From: Bacteroides sp.
Lineage (GTDB): Bacteria; Bacteroidota; Bacteroidia; Bacteroidales; Muribaculaceae
DNA: 64,000 nucleotides
Reading direction: 5' to 3'
Assembly (NCBI GenBank): GCA_014802335.1
Contig: JAAVCL010000027.1
Coordinates: 83,293 to 147,292 of the forward strand
The position numbers and the translations under genes were made by a program. The notes beneath the pieces were generated by a model that was not told the DNA's origin, did no database searches, and saw nothing but the letters and a program-made list of their open reading frames with translations. Positions 53,881-62,830 of the stretch are shown here, one piece after another (position 1 is the first letter of the stretch; each line of letters opens with the position of its first letter).

Positions 53881-54792
53881 ATGAGGATACAGATAGGTTG
53901 GCTTGTGGCTGTCGGGATTTTACTTTTCGGAACTAAGATGCATGCCCAGGAATTCCGGGCAAATGTAGAGGTTAATTCCCAGCAGATTGAAGGTACAAAC
54001 AGAAATGCCTTTGAAACCCTCAAAGAGCAGATCACAACATATATGAACGAGACGAAATTCTCGGATGCAACCTTTGCGCCAAATGAAAAAATAGAATGTA
54101 CTGTCTATCTCACCATTGGCGAATATGACGGTGATCGGGTTAAGGGAGACTTGCAGTTGCAGCTGATTCGCCCCGTTTATAACTCTACGTATACCACCAC
54201 ATTGTTCAATTTTAAGGATACGCGGGTTGAATTTAATTATCGTGAGGGGGATCCGCTGGTGTATAATGAAACGCAACCGGAAAACAACTTGACTGCAATT
54301 CTTGATTTCTATGCCAATTTATTTCTCGCTCTTGATTTCGATTCGTTTTCCCCACGCGGAGGCGAACGTTTCTATGAGAAGGCACAAAGCATAGTGCAGA
54401 TGCAGCAGTCGAGCGGTGAAATCGGCTGGAGAACATTTGAAGACACTAAAAACCGTTCGGCTGTGTTAAACTCTTATACAGATGGGAACACAAGCGGTAT
54501 AAGAAACTTATTATATAATTATCATCGAAAGGGACTTGACGAAATGGTGACAAGTCCCGACAAGGGCCGCGGTGTTATCACCGATTCGCTTAACGAGATA
54601 AAGACGATTGCTGATAATTCTCCCATGTCGGTGGCCCTCTCGATATTCCGGGATTCGAAACTCGACGAACTCGTAAATGTTTATTCAAAAGCTCCCGATA
54701 ACGAGAGGAATGACGTGTATAATTTGTTACAACCAATATATCCCACTGAATCTCAGAGATTAAACAAGATAAAAAATCCTGAGCAGAATTGA
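53881..54792 (+). CDS. PorD-like DUF4835 exported protein
   Basis: 303 residues with a signal peptide ending at GTKMHAQ. The body contains FRANVEVNSQQIEGTNRNAF, FAPNEKIECTVYLTIGEYDG, DTRVEFNYREGDPL, and ILDFYANLFLALDFDSFSPRGGERFY, all matching the DUF4835 family. That family is named PorD in type IX secretion bacteria. Its place between coaBC and recN is conserved in Bacteroidales as far as I recall, including species without a full T9SS. A periplasmic assembly role is inferred. Confidence 0.87.
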   Translation: MRIQIGWLVAVGILLFGTKMHAQEFRANVEVNSQQIEGTNRNAFETLKEQITTYMNETKFSDATFAPNEKIECTVYLTIGEYDGDRVKGDLQLQLIRPVYNSTYTTTLFNFKDTRVEFNYREGDPLVYNETQPENNLTAILDFYANLFLALDFDSFSPRGGERFYEKAQSIVQMQQSSGEIGWRTFEDTKNRSAVLNSYTDGNTSGIRNLLYNYHRKGLDEMVTSPDKGRGVITDSLNEIKTIADNSPMSVALSIFRDSKLDELVNVYSKAPDNERNDVYNLLQPIYPTESQRLNKIKNPEQN

Positions 54793-54842
54793 TGCTTCGT
54801 TGAGGCATCGCGTAATTAGAATTTGTAACCACCTGCTGAAAA

Positions 54843-56567
54843 ATGTTAAGAAATCTTGTCATAACAAATTATGCTCTGATTGAGCATCTCGATTTGGAAT
54901 TCGGTCCGGGCCTCACTATCATTACAGGTGAAACCGGTGCCGGTAAGTCCATTATGTTGGGTGCGCTCTCTCTTGTGATGGGTGGCCGCGCGGATACAAA
55001 AGTTATCTCCGACGGAGGCTCAAAATCTGTGGTGCAAGCTATTTTTACCGATGTTGATCCGGAACTGAAACAACTCTTCGAGGAAAAGGGTATTGAATGG
55101 ATAACGGATGCCGATGGACTGTCGGAAATGACAATTCGCCGTGAGTTGTCGGCTTCAGGCAGATCCAAAATATATGTGAACGACACGTCTGTAACCTTAC
55201 AGACACTTACACTCATAGTCCCCCGGCTGATTGACATTCATTCCCAACACGCCAATGCAAAAATCAGCGACCCGGCAGAACGTTTGCGCATAATTGATGC
55301 CATGGCGGAAAATGAGGAGCTGAGAATAAAATACGGGAATATTTTTGCCGATTATGTAAGTATCCGTCACAAGATTGCAAAACGTAAAAATCAACTCGCC
55401 AAATCTGCGGAAAATTTGGAATTTCTCAGATTCCAATTTGAGCAATTGGAAAAACTCAAACCCCGCAAGGGTGAATTGAAAGAGATAGAACGTAAATTTG
55501 AGATTCTGTCGGATGCCGATGAAATAAAGGAAAGAATTATAACCCTATGTGGAATTCTGGGCGATTCAGACAGGGGTGTTCAGTCCATGCTTTCGGAGGC
55601 TGCCGCCATTGCCGATAGGGTAGATTTCGGCATGATGAATACTTCTGATAATCAGATCTCCACCGAATCCCGGGACGCTGAGCAAGAAGTCATATCTTTC
55701 AGACTCAAGGAATTGTTGGTAGAGGTAAAAGACATCTATGAAACAATAGATGATTTCAACTCAAAAATAGACACAGACCCCTCGGCATTGGCAAAATTAT
55801 CGGCAAGAATGAATTTATATTACGAGGCAGTAAAGCGCTTCCGGGTTGCGAACGCTGATGAACTGGAGGATTTGCATCGCAATATAAGAACTCAGATTGA
55901 GGAGGTGACCCTCGGTGATGATGCTTTGCCCGAACTGGAGAGAGAAGCTTACAAATTGGCTAAAACTCTGAAGACTCTGGCTGCCCAGCTGTCGGAAACA
56001 CGCAGCAAAGCTGCCGAAAAATTCTCCAGTCTTCTTTGTGAGAAAGCTCGTCCTTTGGGCCTTCCGAATATAAATTTCAGAGTTGAGGTTAAAAGCAAAA
56101 AACTCACCTCTTCCGGAGGTGACGAAATAGACTTCCTATGCTCTTTTAATAAAAACGGCACTCCAAAACCTGTGACAGAAATCGCGTCGGGTGGCGAAAT
56201 TGCCCGCATGATGTTGAGCCTGAAGTCCATTTTGGCAGGACATATAAATCTTCCCACCATAATTTTTGATGAAGTCGACACTGGTGTTTCCGGGGAGATT
56301 GCCGATAAAATGGGTTGTATGATGCACTCTGTGGCCGAGGATATGCAGGTAATTGTCATAACTCACCTTCCGCAGGTGGCTGCCAAAGGGGACGCGCATT
56401 TCAAAGTGTATAAAACAGATGGTGAAACGCGCACCATAACTCATGTGCGTCAATTATCGCATGAGGAAAGAATCAAAGAACTTGCAGGCATGATTTCCGG
56501 AAGCGAGGTCTCGGAAGCGGCCCTCTCGGCTGCCCGCACCCTTCTCGAAAACAAAGACGGAGTCTGA
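54843..56567 (+). CDS. recN: DNA repair protein RecN
   Basis: 574 residues. N-terminal MLRNLVITNYALIEHLDLEF and Walker A GETGAGKS (29-36) start an SMC-like ATPase. A coiled-coil region (about 165-390) separates it from the C-terminal half with IASGGEIARMMLSLKSIL (signature) and IIFDEVDTGVSGEIADKMG (Walker B), then VITHLPQVAAKGDAHF. RecN holds broken DNA ends together in double-strand break repair. It follows the PorD-like gene by 50 bases. Confidence 0.97.
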   Translation: MLRNLVITNYALIEHLDLEFGPGLTIITGETGAGKSIMLGALSLVMGGRADTKVISDGGSKSVVQAIFTDVDPELKQLFEEKGIEWITDADGLSEMTIRRELSASGRSKIYVNDTSVTLQTLTLIVPRLIDIHSQHANAKISDPAERLRIIDAMAENEELRIKYGNIFADYVSIRHKIAKRKNQLAKSAENLEFLRFQFEQLEKLKPRKGELKEIERKFEILSDADEIKERIITLCGILGDSDRGVQSMLSEAAAIADRVDFGMMNTSDNQISTESRDAEQEVISFRLKELLVEVKDIYETIDDFNSKIDTDPSALAKLSARMNLYYEAVKRFRVANADELEDLHRNIRTQIEEVTLGDDALPELEREAYKLAKTLKTLAAQLSETRSKAAEKFSSLLCEKARPLGLPNINFRVEVKSKKLTSSGGDEIDFLCSFNKNGTPKPVTEIASGGEIARMMLSLKSILAGHINLPTIIFDEVDTGVSGEIADKMGCMMHSVAEDMQVIVITHLPQVAAKGDAHFKVYKTDGETRTITHVRQLSHEERIKELAGMISGSEVSEAALSAARTLLENKDGV

Positions 56568-56591
56568 TAACGGAGAAATAAAATATTTAAG

Positions 56592-57341
56592 ATGAAAAAT
56601 AATTTTAATTCCGGCGACTATATTTTCGGCATTCGTGCCGTGATTGAGGCTATTGAAGCCGGTAAAAGTATAGATAAGGTATTGGTGAGAAAAGATCTCG
56701 GGGGAGACTTGGCAAGAGAACTCTTTTCTAAAATAAAGGAATATGGCATTGTAATGCAGCGTGTGCCTCAGGAACGACTCAATCGCATTACGATGAAAAA
56801 TCATCAAGGTGCCATTGCCATGATTTCTCCCGTCACTTATCACCATCTCGACAATCTTTTGCCTTCTCTTTTTGAAGAAGGTCAGAATCCATTTATTATT
56901 GTGCTCGACGGCCTTACAGATACGCGAAATTTCGGTGCAATCGGCAGAAGCGCTGATTGTTCGGGAGTGAACGGTATTGTAATCCCCGAGCGTAACAGTG
57001 TTTCCGTAACCCCGGATGCTGTTAAAACTTCTGCCGGTGGCCTTTTTTATGTTCCTGTTTGCCGGGAGCGAGATTTGGTCAAGGCGGTCAAAATGCTAAA
57101 GGAAAGTGGTGTAAAAGTGGTGGGTGCTACTGAAAAAGGTGCTGTAAATTACACTTCAATCGACTATACCGTGCCCGTTGCAATCGTGATGGGAAGTGAA
57201 GATGTTGGTATTTCCGACGAAGTTCTGAGACTTTGCGATGAACTTGCAGCCATACCGATGCTCGGAAATATAGGCTCGCTGAATGTTTCGGTGGCGGCCG
57301 GAGTAATGATGTATGAAGTGGTGCGCCAAAGAAATGATTGA
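56592..57341 (+). CDS. rlmB: 23S rRNA (guanosine-2'-O)-methyltransferase RlmB
   Basis: 249 residues. The substrate-binding N-terminal domain starts DYIFGIRAVIEAIEAGKSID. The SPOUT knot contains LDGLTDTRNFGAIGRSADC (motif 1), VMGSEDVGISDEVLRLCD (motif 2) and IPMLGNIGSLNVSVAAGVMM (motif 3). It methylates the 2'-O of G2251 in the 23S rRNA peptidyl-transferase region (E. coli numbering). It follows recN by 24 bases. Confidence 0.96.
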   Translation: MKNNFNSGDYIFGIRAVIEAIEAGKSIDKVLVRKDLGGDLARELFSKIKEYGIVMQRVPQERLNRITMKNHQGAIAMISPVTYHHLDNLLPSLFEEGQNPFIIVLDGLTDTRNFGAIGRSADCSGVNGIVIPERNSVSVTPDAVKTSAGGLFYVPVCRERDLVKAVKMLKESGVKVVGATEKGAVNYTSIDYTVPVAIVMGSEDVGISDEVLRLCDELAAIPMLGNIGSLNVSVAAGVMMYEVVRQRND

Positions 57342-57357
57342 TACGCAGGCTTCGGAA

Positions 57358-57389
57358 TTTGGCAGTTTCATAAGAATAGTGTAATTTTG
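57358..57389 (+). promoter_or_regulatory. Promoter upstream of nusB
   Basis: TTTG at 57358-57361, 20-base spacer, TAATTTTG at 57382-57389. It lies just after rlmB and gives a leader of about 140 bases before nusB. Confidence 0.7.
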
Positions 57390-57533
57390 CAGAGATATTG
57401 AGGCCAAAGCGAAGTTTTTAATTAAACTTCGGTGGTCTTCTAAGAAATTAAACAGATTAAGACTCGTAATCGTCCGTTTCCTTTGCGAAAACATTGGTGG
57501 GGCATTCCATGTTGTAGAACATCATAAAGAGTT

Positions 57534-58937
57534 ATGATAAATCGAATATTAATAAGAATAAAGGTAATACAGATCCTGTATTCATTCCTTCTCGTAGAAA
57601 AACAATTCAGACTCGAAAGCAACCCTTCGGCTCCGACAAAGGAAAAGAGATTTGCATACGCGCTCTATCTTGACCTGCTCGTGCTGATGATTAAGATAGC
57701 CGAACGTGTTCAGAGCCGACAAGGAGTATATCCTTTGAACGACACAAGGTTTATCACTCGTCTTCGTCTGTGTGAGGAAATAAGGGCACTCCTTGCCAAA
57801 TATAATTCCGAACCTTTCCGTTTTCAACACCTCATCGCTCCTCTTGTTGAAAAAATTGAGGAATCTGGTATATACAAAAAATACCTTAAAGATCTCGGTA
57901 ATGATCCCGATGCCGGCCAGGCGCATTTGTGGGATGACATATTCAATCTCGTGATAATGCCTAATCCGGAATTAAACAAGGTGATTGAGACTCGTCAGAA
58001 TTTCACCCTGAAAGGCGTGGAGAGAATGAAGGAGATGATGTCTGCCACATTCGTTAATTTCCTGAGCTCGCAAGATAATGTGTCGGAGGTTGAGAAGGCT
58101 TTGGCTCTCAGCCTTGATAAAGCACGTGAATTATACTTCCGTCTGCTTTACCTTCCGGTGGAACTTACAGACCTCGAAGACCGAATCCTCGACGAAAATC
58201 GCCATAAGTTCCTGAAAACCGATGCCGACATAAATCCCGATATGAGATTTGTAGACAACAAACTGGTGGCGGAATTGAAAAGCAATGAGGAAATCGAATC
58301 GTATATTTCCTCAAATAAATTATCCTGGTATCAGGAAGATCCCGTTTTGGTGCGTTCGCTTTTGAAGGCTGTGAAGGAATCTGAAATTTATCGTGAGTAC
58401 ATGGCTGCTCCATATTCTGATATTCAAAATGATGCTGAATTATGGAGAAAATTAATGAAAAACGTTATTCTTGAGAATACCTCATTCCTCGAAGCCCTTG
58501 AAGATAAGTCTGTGTTCTGGAATGATGACCTCGAAATAGTGTCAACATTTGTTCTTAAAGGATTCAGACGCATTGCTGAAGGCGATTCGGCCAACGCGGT
58601 GCTCGCTAAATTCAAGGATGATGAGGATGCCCGCTTCGGAACCGAACTCCTGCGTGCCCTGTATCGAAATAAAGATACCTACCGCAGGTATATTGATGAA
58701 TCACTGTCGGGGGGCAATTGGGATAAAGATCGAATTGCCTTTATGGATATCGTGGTGCTGGAAACCGCACTTGCCGAAATACTGAATTTCCCGAAAATTC
58801 CATTGCAGGTAAGCGTAAATGAATATATCGAACTTGCCAAGAGTTATTCAACAGCTCGAAGCGGCCAGTTTGTTCATGGTGTCCTTGGCAACGTGGTGCA
58901 TCGTCTGCAGCAAGAAAAGGTATTATTGAAAAAATAA
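57534..58937 (+). CDS. nusB: NusB antitermination factor with duplicated N-terminal module
   Basis: 467 residues, against about 300-310 in other Bacteroidales as I remember them. The start MINRILIRIKVIQILYSF and the C-terminal NusB fold (about 349-467, DRIAFMDIVVLETALAEILN and QVSVNEYIELAKSYSTARSG) are typical. Between them are two similar helical units: unit A (about 35-177) with LNDTRFITRL, EESGIYKKYL, HLWDDIFNLV and FTLKGVERM; unit B (about 182-348) with NPDMRFVDNKL, KESEIYREYM, ELWRKLMKNV and STFVLKGFRRI. Normal Bacteroidales NusB has only unit B. NusB binds boxA RNA with S10 in rRNA antitermination. It is followed by yajC. Confidence 0.9.
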   Translation: MINRILIRIKVIQILYSFLLVEKQFRLESNPSAPTKEKRFAYALYLDLLVLMIKIAERVQSRQGVYPLNDTRFITRLRLCEEIRALLAKYNSEPFRFQHLIAPLVEKIEESGIYKKYLKDLGNDPDAGQAHLWDDIFNLVIMPNPELNKVIETRQNFTLKGVERMKEMMSATFVNFLSSQDNVSEVEKALALSLDKARELYFRLLYLPVELTDLEDRILDENRHKFLKTDADINPDMRFVDNKLVAELKSNEEIESYISSNKLSWYQEDPVLVRSLLKAVKESEIYREYMAAPYSDIQNDAELWRKLMKNVILENTSFLEALEDKSVFWNDDLEIVSTFVLKGFRRIAEGDSANAVLAKFKDDEDARFGTELLRALYRNKDTYRRYIDESLSGGNWDKDRIAFMDIVVLETALAEILNFPKIPLQVSVNEYIELAKSYSTARSGQFVHGVLGNVVHRLQQEKVLLKK

Positions 58938-59013
58938 ACAATTTCGAACACATTTCTTGGAATTTCCTTAAATTTCAAAAGACTTCAATTAGAAATACAA
59001 TAACAAATATAAA

Positions 59014-59349
59014 ATGACTACATTAACATCTATCCTTCTCCAAAGCGGAGGTCAGAGCGGCGTTTCAAGCATGCTCATGATTGTGGCTATGATTGCAATT
59101 TTCTATTTTGTGATGATTCGTCCTCAATCTAAGAAACAGAAAGAACTTAAACGTCAGCGCGAAGCCATGCAAAAGGGCGACCGTGTGGTAAGTGCCGGTG
59201 GCATTCATGGCAAAATCAGCAGCATCAAAGAGAATACTATTCTCGTTAAGGTTGCTCCCGAACTCACCCTCGAATTTGATAAAACTTCAATTTATCCTGT
59301 GGTGAATGGTGCGGAAGCCCCTGCAAAAGAACTCAAAGATAAAGAGTAA
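59014..59349 (+). CDS. yajC: Preprotein translocase subunit YajC
   Basis: 111 residues with one N-terminal transmembrane helix (about 20-38, MLMIVAMIAIFYFVMIRPQ) and a small cytosolic domain (GDRVVSAGGIHGKISSIKE, LEFDKTSIYPVV). It is an accessory subunit of SecDF-YajC, which assists Sec export. It lies 76 bases after nusB and 35 before the YbbR gene. Confidence 0.95.
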   Translation: MTTLTSILLQSGGQSGVSSMLMIVAMIAIFYFVMIRPQSKKQKELKRQREAMQKGDRVVSAGGIHGKISSIKENTILVKVAPELTLEFDKTSIYPVVNGAEAPAKELKDKE

Positions 59350-59384
59350 ATTGGATTTCGTAAACATCCGATAAATTATCTGTA

Positions 59385-60359
59385 GTGAAAATTAAACCGG
59401 AAAACATCAGGAGCGAATGGCTCCGGGTCGCAGGCTCGGCGCGATTTCGTAACATCCTGATGTTTTTGATTTTTGTTGCCATTGCAACCGTCTTTTGGTT
59501 TATAATTGCCCTAAACGATAATGTAACGGAAACTTTCAGGGTAAAGGTTCAAATTGTGAATGTCCCCGATTCGGTGACTTTCATAACTGATCCCCCTTCT
59601 GATATTCATGTTACCCTTCGAGATAAAGGCACGTCGATACTCAGAAGTGGCGTCGTAAAAAAACCGGAGGTGTTTATAAATTTCGCCGATTATGCCCACG
59701 ACGGGATTCTGCGGTTATCGCAGAGTGATTTTATGGCGGAACTAAAGGCCGACTTGGGAGGCGCGGCAACCATCACTTCCTCTTCTATCGATTCACTCCG
59801 CCTTTTCTACACTATGTCTCCCGGACGCAGGGTTCCGGTTGTTGTAAATGCCGACATCAAGGCGGCCTCCGGATACGTTATTCAGGGTGCGCCGGTGTCA
59901 ACAACAAAATTTGTCAGAGTGTATTCTTATCATGATGAGATAGATACAATCATTGCTGTCCATACTAAAAAGCTTGTTAAAAAGGGCCTTTCGCAGACCT
60001 CTAATATCAGCGTCGCTCTTCAGCCCATTCCTCACGTAAAAATTATTCCGGCTAAAGTGGATGTAAGAGTGAAAGTCGAACCGTTGGTGCACAAGGAGGT
60101 TTTCGTTAACGTTGAAGTGGTGAACACCCCCGTTAGAGAAAGTCTGCTTCTGTTCCCCAATAAAGTCCCGGTCAGTTTTTATGTGCCGATGAGTCGGTTT
60201 AATGACGAAGACTATCGGATTAAGGTGCAAGCTGATTATAACGACATAAAAACTACGCACTCTTCAAATATTCCGGTTAAAATCATGGGTAGTTCTCCCG
60301 GATTGATTAACATTGAGTTGCGTGCCGACAGCGTGGAGTACACTCTTGTAAAACACTGA
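59385..60359 (+). CDS. YbbR-domain membrane protein
   Basis: 324 residues. The best start is a GTG at 59385; no ATG in frame is near. A transmembrane helix (about 25-46, ILMFLIFVAIATVFWFII) leads to a periplasmic region with YbbR-like repeats (VPVVVNADIKAASGYVIQGA, VDVRVKVEPLVHKEVFVNVE). In Firmicutes the YbbR protein CdaR binds a c-di-AMP cyclase; no such cyclase gene is adjacent here. In Bacteroidales the yajC-ybbR-coaE order is common. It is eight bases before coaE. Confidence 0.85.
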   Translation: MKIKPENIRSEWLRVAGSARFRNILMFLIFVAIATVFWFIIALNDNVTETFRVKVQIVNVPDSVTFITDPPSDIHVTLRDKGTSILRSGVVKKPEVFINFADYAHDGILRLSQSDFMAELKADLGGAATITSSSIDSLRLFYTMSPGRRVPVVVNADIKAASGYVIQGAPVSTTKFVRVYSYHDEIDTIIAVHTKKLVKKGLSQTSNISVALQPIPHVKIIPAKVDVRVKVEPLVHKEVFVNVEVVNTPVRESLLLFPNKVPVSFYVPMSRFNDEDYRIKVQADYNDIKTTHSSNIPVKIMGSSPGLINIELRADSVEYTLVKH

Positions 60360-60367
60360 TCGTTAAA

Positions 60368-60991
60368 ATGAATAATCACCAAAAAGTAACTGTAATTGGA
60401 CTCACCGGCGGAATCGGAGCAGGCAAAAGTGTGGTGGCAAGAGTGCTGAGATGTAAAGGATATGATGTTTACGACTGTGACTATGAAGCCCGGCGCATCA
60501 TGGAGAATTCCTCAGAACTGAAATGCGAGATTGTATCCCGGTTTGGAGATGAGTGTCTTCGCGAAGATGGATCGTTGGCGCGTGAGGCCATTGCAGTTCA
60601 TGTATTTGGTGATGATGATAAACGTGCATGGTTAAACTCAAAAGTTCACGGGTTGGTAAGAAAGGATATCTGTGATAAAATAGCAAATCTCGAATCTCAG
60701 GATAAGAATGTGATTTTATTTGTCGAATCAGCCATTTTAAACACAAGTCTTCTCACTCCCCTTTGTCAATATATTTGGCTGGTTTGCGCTTCTGAAACCG
60801 AAAGACTGGCGCGTGCATGTAAACGTGACGGGGCTTCATCAGAAAAAATTCTTGCGAGAATGAAAAGTCAGAAAAATGAATTTGACGATTTCTCTGATCG
60901 CCCGGTAGTGGTTATTCGGAATAATAATGATTCTGATCTTCTCGGGCAAATCGGAGATGAATTGAAGCACATATCCGAAAAACGAGGTTAA
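60368..60991 (+). CDS. coaE: Dephospho-CoA kinase
   Basis: 207 residues. The P-loop is GGIGAGKS (14-21), followed by the CoA-binding block DVYDCDYEARRIM and the lid region around SETERLARACKRDG. It phosphorylates the ribose 3'-OH of dephospho-CoA, the last step of CoA synthesis, and so completes the pathway to which coaBC (52657) belongs. It is the last gene of the run that begins at yajC. Confidence 0.95.
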   Translation: MNNHQKVTVIGLTGGIGAGKSVVARVLRCKGYDVYDCDYEARRIMENSSELKCEIVSRFGDECLREDGSLAREAIAVHVFGDDDKRAWLNSKVHGLVRKDICDKIANLESQDKNVILFVESAILNTSLLTPLCQYIWLVCASETERLARACKRDGASSEKILARMKSQKNEFDDFSDRPVVVIRNNNDSDLLGQIGDELKHISEKRG

Positions 60992-61019
60992 GTATGTGTG
61001 TGAAATTATTTAATGCATT

Positions 61020-61038
61020 GCCTCATAAATTATGAGGC
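61020..61038. other. Short perfect hairpin after coaE
   Basis: GCCTCATA and TATGAGGC form an eight-base-pair stem around AAT, 28 bases after the coaE stop. There is no T-run, so termination is uncertain. The remaining 150 bases to the DUF5606 gene show no clear promoter. Confidence 0.45.
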
Positions 61039-61191
61039 GAACTTTAGCATCCGGCTTCTGTTGCTATGGAACCCCATAACGCCTTCAACCGAATCCCAAA
61101 TTTCATCCACATTCTTCATAACTCAACACGTTAAATAATTTCTAACTCATACTTAAAACTAATAAAAATAACAATTGAAAAAATTATAAAT

Positions 61192-61620
61192 ATGTTAAGA
61201 GAAATAATTTCTATCACCGGCAAGCCGGGCTTGTTCCGTCTCCTTTCTCAAGGCAAAGGCGCACTTATAGTTGAAGAACTTGGTTCAGGTCGCCGATTCC
61301 CGGCCTTGGGTCGCGAAAAAGTAGTTTCACTCGGTGACATTGCTATGTACACTGAGTCTGGTGATACGCCGTTAGGCGAAATACTCGAAAAAGTATACGC
61401 CTCAGAAAATGGTAAGGCTATCGACGTAAAAACTCTCTCTTCAGCCAAAGGTGCACTCAAGGAAAAGTTTGGTGCAATTGTAGAAGACTTTGATCGCGAT
61501 CGTGTTCATGACAGTGATATTAAGAAACTCTTCACATGGTATAACATCCTTATCGAAAACGGTTTCGATAAGTTTGTTGAAGAAAACGAAACTGAAGAAG
61601 AATCCAAGGCCGAAGAATAA
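61192..61620 (+). CDS. DUF5606 protein
   Basis: 142 residues. LREIISITGKPGLFRLLSQG, IVEELGSGRRFPALGREKVVS split as GSGRRFPAL and VSLGDIAMYT, and the C-terminal KKLFTWYNILIENGFDKF are the conserved parts of DUF5606. The N-terminal half looks like a small SH3-like beta domain, the C-terminal half is helical and acidic. No signal peptide. The family is widespread in Bacteroidota; function unknown. The gene is convergent with the S41 peptidase gene. Confidence 0.85.
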   Translation: MLREIISITGKPGLFRLLSQGKGALIVEELGSGRRFPALGREKVVSLGDIAMYTESGDTPLGEILEKVYASENGKAIDVKTLSSAKGALKEKFGAIVEDFDRDRVHDSDIKKLFTWYNILIENGFDKFVEENETEEESKAEE

Positions 61621-61645
61621 AAAGTTATTACCGCAAGCCTTTTAT

Positions 61646-61674
61646 TGAAGTCGCCTGAAGCTTCATCGACTTCA
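61646..61674. repeat. Compact TGAAGTCG...CGACTTCA palindrome
   Basis: TGAAGTCG (61646-61653) and CGACTTCA (61667-61674) enclose CCTGAAGCTTCAT, itself nearly palindromic. The ends match those of the dispersed elements at 21791 and 32031, but none of their interior is present, so it may be coincidence or a minimal remnant. Confidence 0.5.
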
Positions 61675-61688
61675 TAGACTGCAAATTA

Positions 61689-61733
61689 ACCCCGCAAGAT
61701 AAATAGTCAACGGCGACTGTTATCTTGCGGGGT
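61689..61733. terminator. Bidirectional terminator between DUF5606 and the S41 peptidase
   Basis: ACCCCGCAAGATAA (61689-61702) and TTATCTTGCGGGGT (61720-61733) form a perfect 14-base-pair stem, with an AGTC/GACT inner stem in the loop. It separates two convergent genes. Confidence 0.78.
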
Positions 61734-61748
61734 CTTAATCTATCCGTG

Positions 61749-62828
61749 TTATTCTGCCGGGTCGGTTTCCTTGGAACTTTTTGAGGCTAAACGCTCTAAA
61801 GCAAAATCAAGAATAGCATCCTTCCCCTCGGCAAGTTCCACCGGGTCGCAGTGAACTTCACATCCGGGAGAGGGATCTATACCAAACTCCGTAATATTTT
61901 TCGAAGGGTCATATATCGGACACGCCGAGAAACGTATGCTCCAACCGTTGGGAAGTTCTGAACTGAAAGGTAAGCCTCCGCCTCCGCCGGTGCGCGCACC
62001 GATAATTTCAACTTGAGGCAGAGTTTTCATGACTGCCACAAAATCGTTTGCAGCCGAATAACAACTCCTGTTTGTAAGCACTGCAATGGGATGATCAAGA
62101 TAACTTACATGACTTTCTCCACAGGGTTCATAGCTGAACTCAAAATCCTTGGAAAAATCATTTTCTCCGGGACCTGTCTTATGCCTGATAAAGCCTCCGG
62201 TTACTTTTTTATCAATGAATCTCGAAACAAATTTAGGAACATTTGTCAGCAAACCGCCTCCGTTATCACGAATGTCTATTATCAGGCCTTTCGTGTTGCG
62301 CAAGGTGGCCAAGACATAATCGAGATTCCCGTCTCCTACCTCGGTTGAAAATGAAGGAAAATAGATGTATCCGATGGTGTCGGGAAGCATGATGCAATAT
62401 TTCATGCCTGAAGTCTGGAGACCCTTGAAATTCAAATAATACTCTTCCAATGTCCTCAGATTGAAATCCTGAGGATAATCTGTCCACCACTTTTTATAAT
62501 AGCTTGTGGCAAATGGACTCACAAGATTCACGTGGCCGTCCTGAAGATTATCAAGCAGATCGGCCATTATAAAATATAACTCGGAAAGGGTAGTGGTGTC
62601 TGTTATCTGAGAACGATACTGTGTGCATAATTCTTGCCAATCAATATCTTTCTCCTTAAAAAAACAATATCTGTCGGCTACGATTGATGTGAGCGCATCA
62701 AAATTGGAATATACGTTATATGGGTTACGTCCGTAGTCGGGTTGCTCCGCACACGACGATACGAGCAGACACACGCCGGCAAGGGGTACGAAAATGCTTC
62801 TGAAAAAAGTTGTTAGGGTTGCGTTCAT
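61749..62828 (-). CDS. S41-family peptidase, lipoprotein
   Basis: 359 residues with lipobox LLVSSC (C26). After a helical N-terminal part (LSELYFIMADLLDNLQDGHV), the tail-specific protease core has LIIDIRDNGGGLLTNVP and NRSCYSAANDFVAVMK with the likely catalytic serine, then IGARTGGGGGLPFSSEL. No PDZ domain is obvious between them, as in some C-terminal processing relatives from Bacteroidota. It should cleave peptides in the periplasm or at the surface. It begins two bases after the YpfJ-like gene, so the two are coupled. Confidence 0.88.
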   Translation of the reverse strand: MNATLTTFFRSIFVPLAGVCLLVSSCAEQPDYGRNPYNVYSNFDALTSIVADRYCFFKEKDIDWQELCTQYRSQITDTTTLSELYFIMADLLDNLQDGHVNLVSPFATSYYKKWWTDYPQDFNLRTLEEYYLNFKGLQTSGMKYCIMLPDTIGYIYFPSFSTEVGDGNLDYVLATLRNTKGLIIDIRDNGGGLLTNVPKFVSRFIDKKVTGGFIRHKTGPGENDFSKDFEFSYEPCGESHVSYLDHPIAVLTNRSCYSAANDFVAVMKTLPQVEIIGARTGGGGGLPFSSELPNGWSIRFSACPIYDPSKNITEFGIDPSPGCEVHCDPVELAEGKDAILDFALERLASKSSKETDPAE

Positions 62829-62830
62829 AC

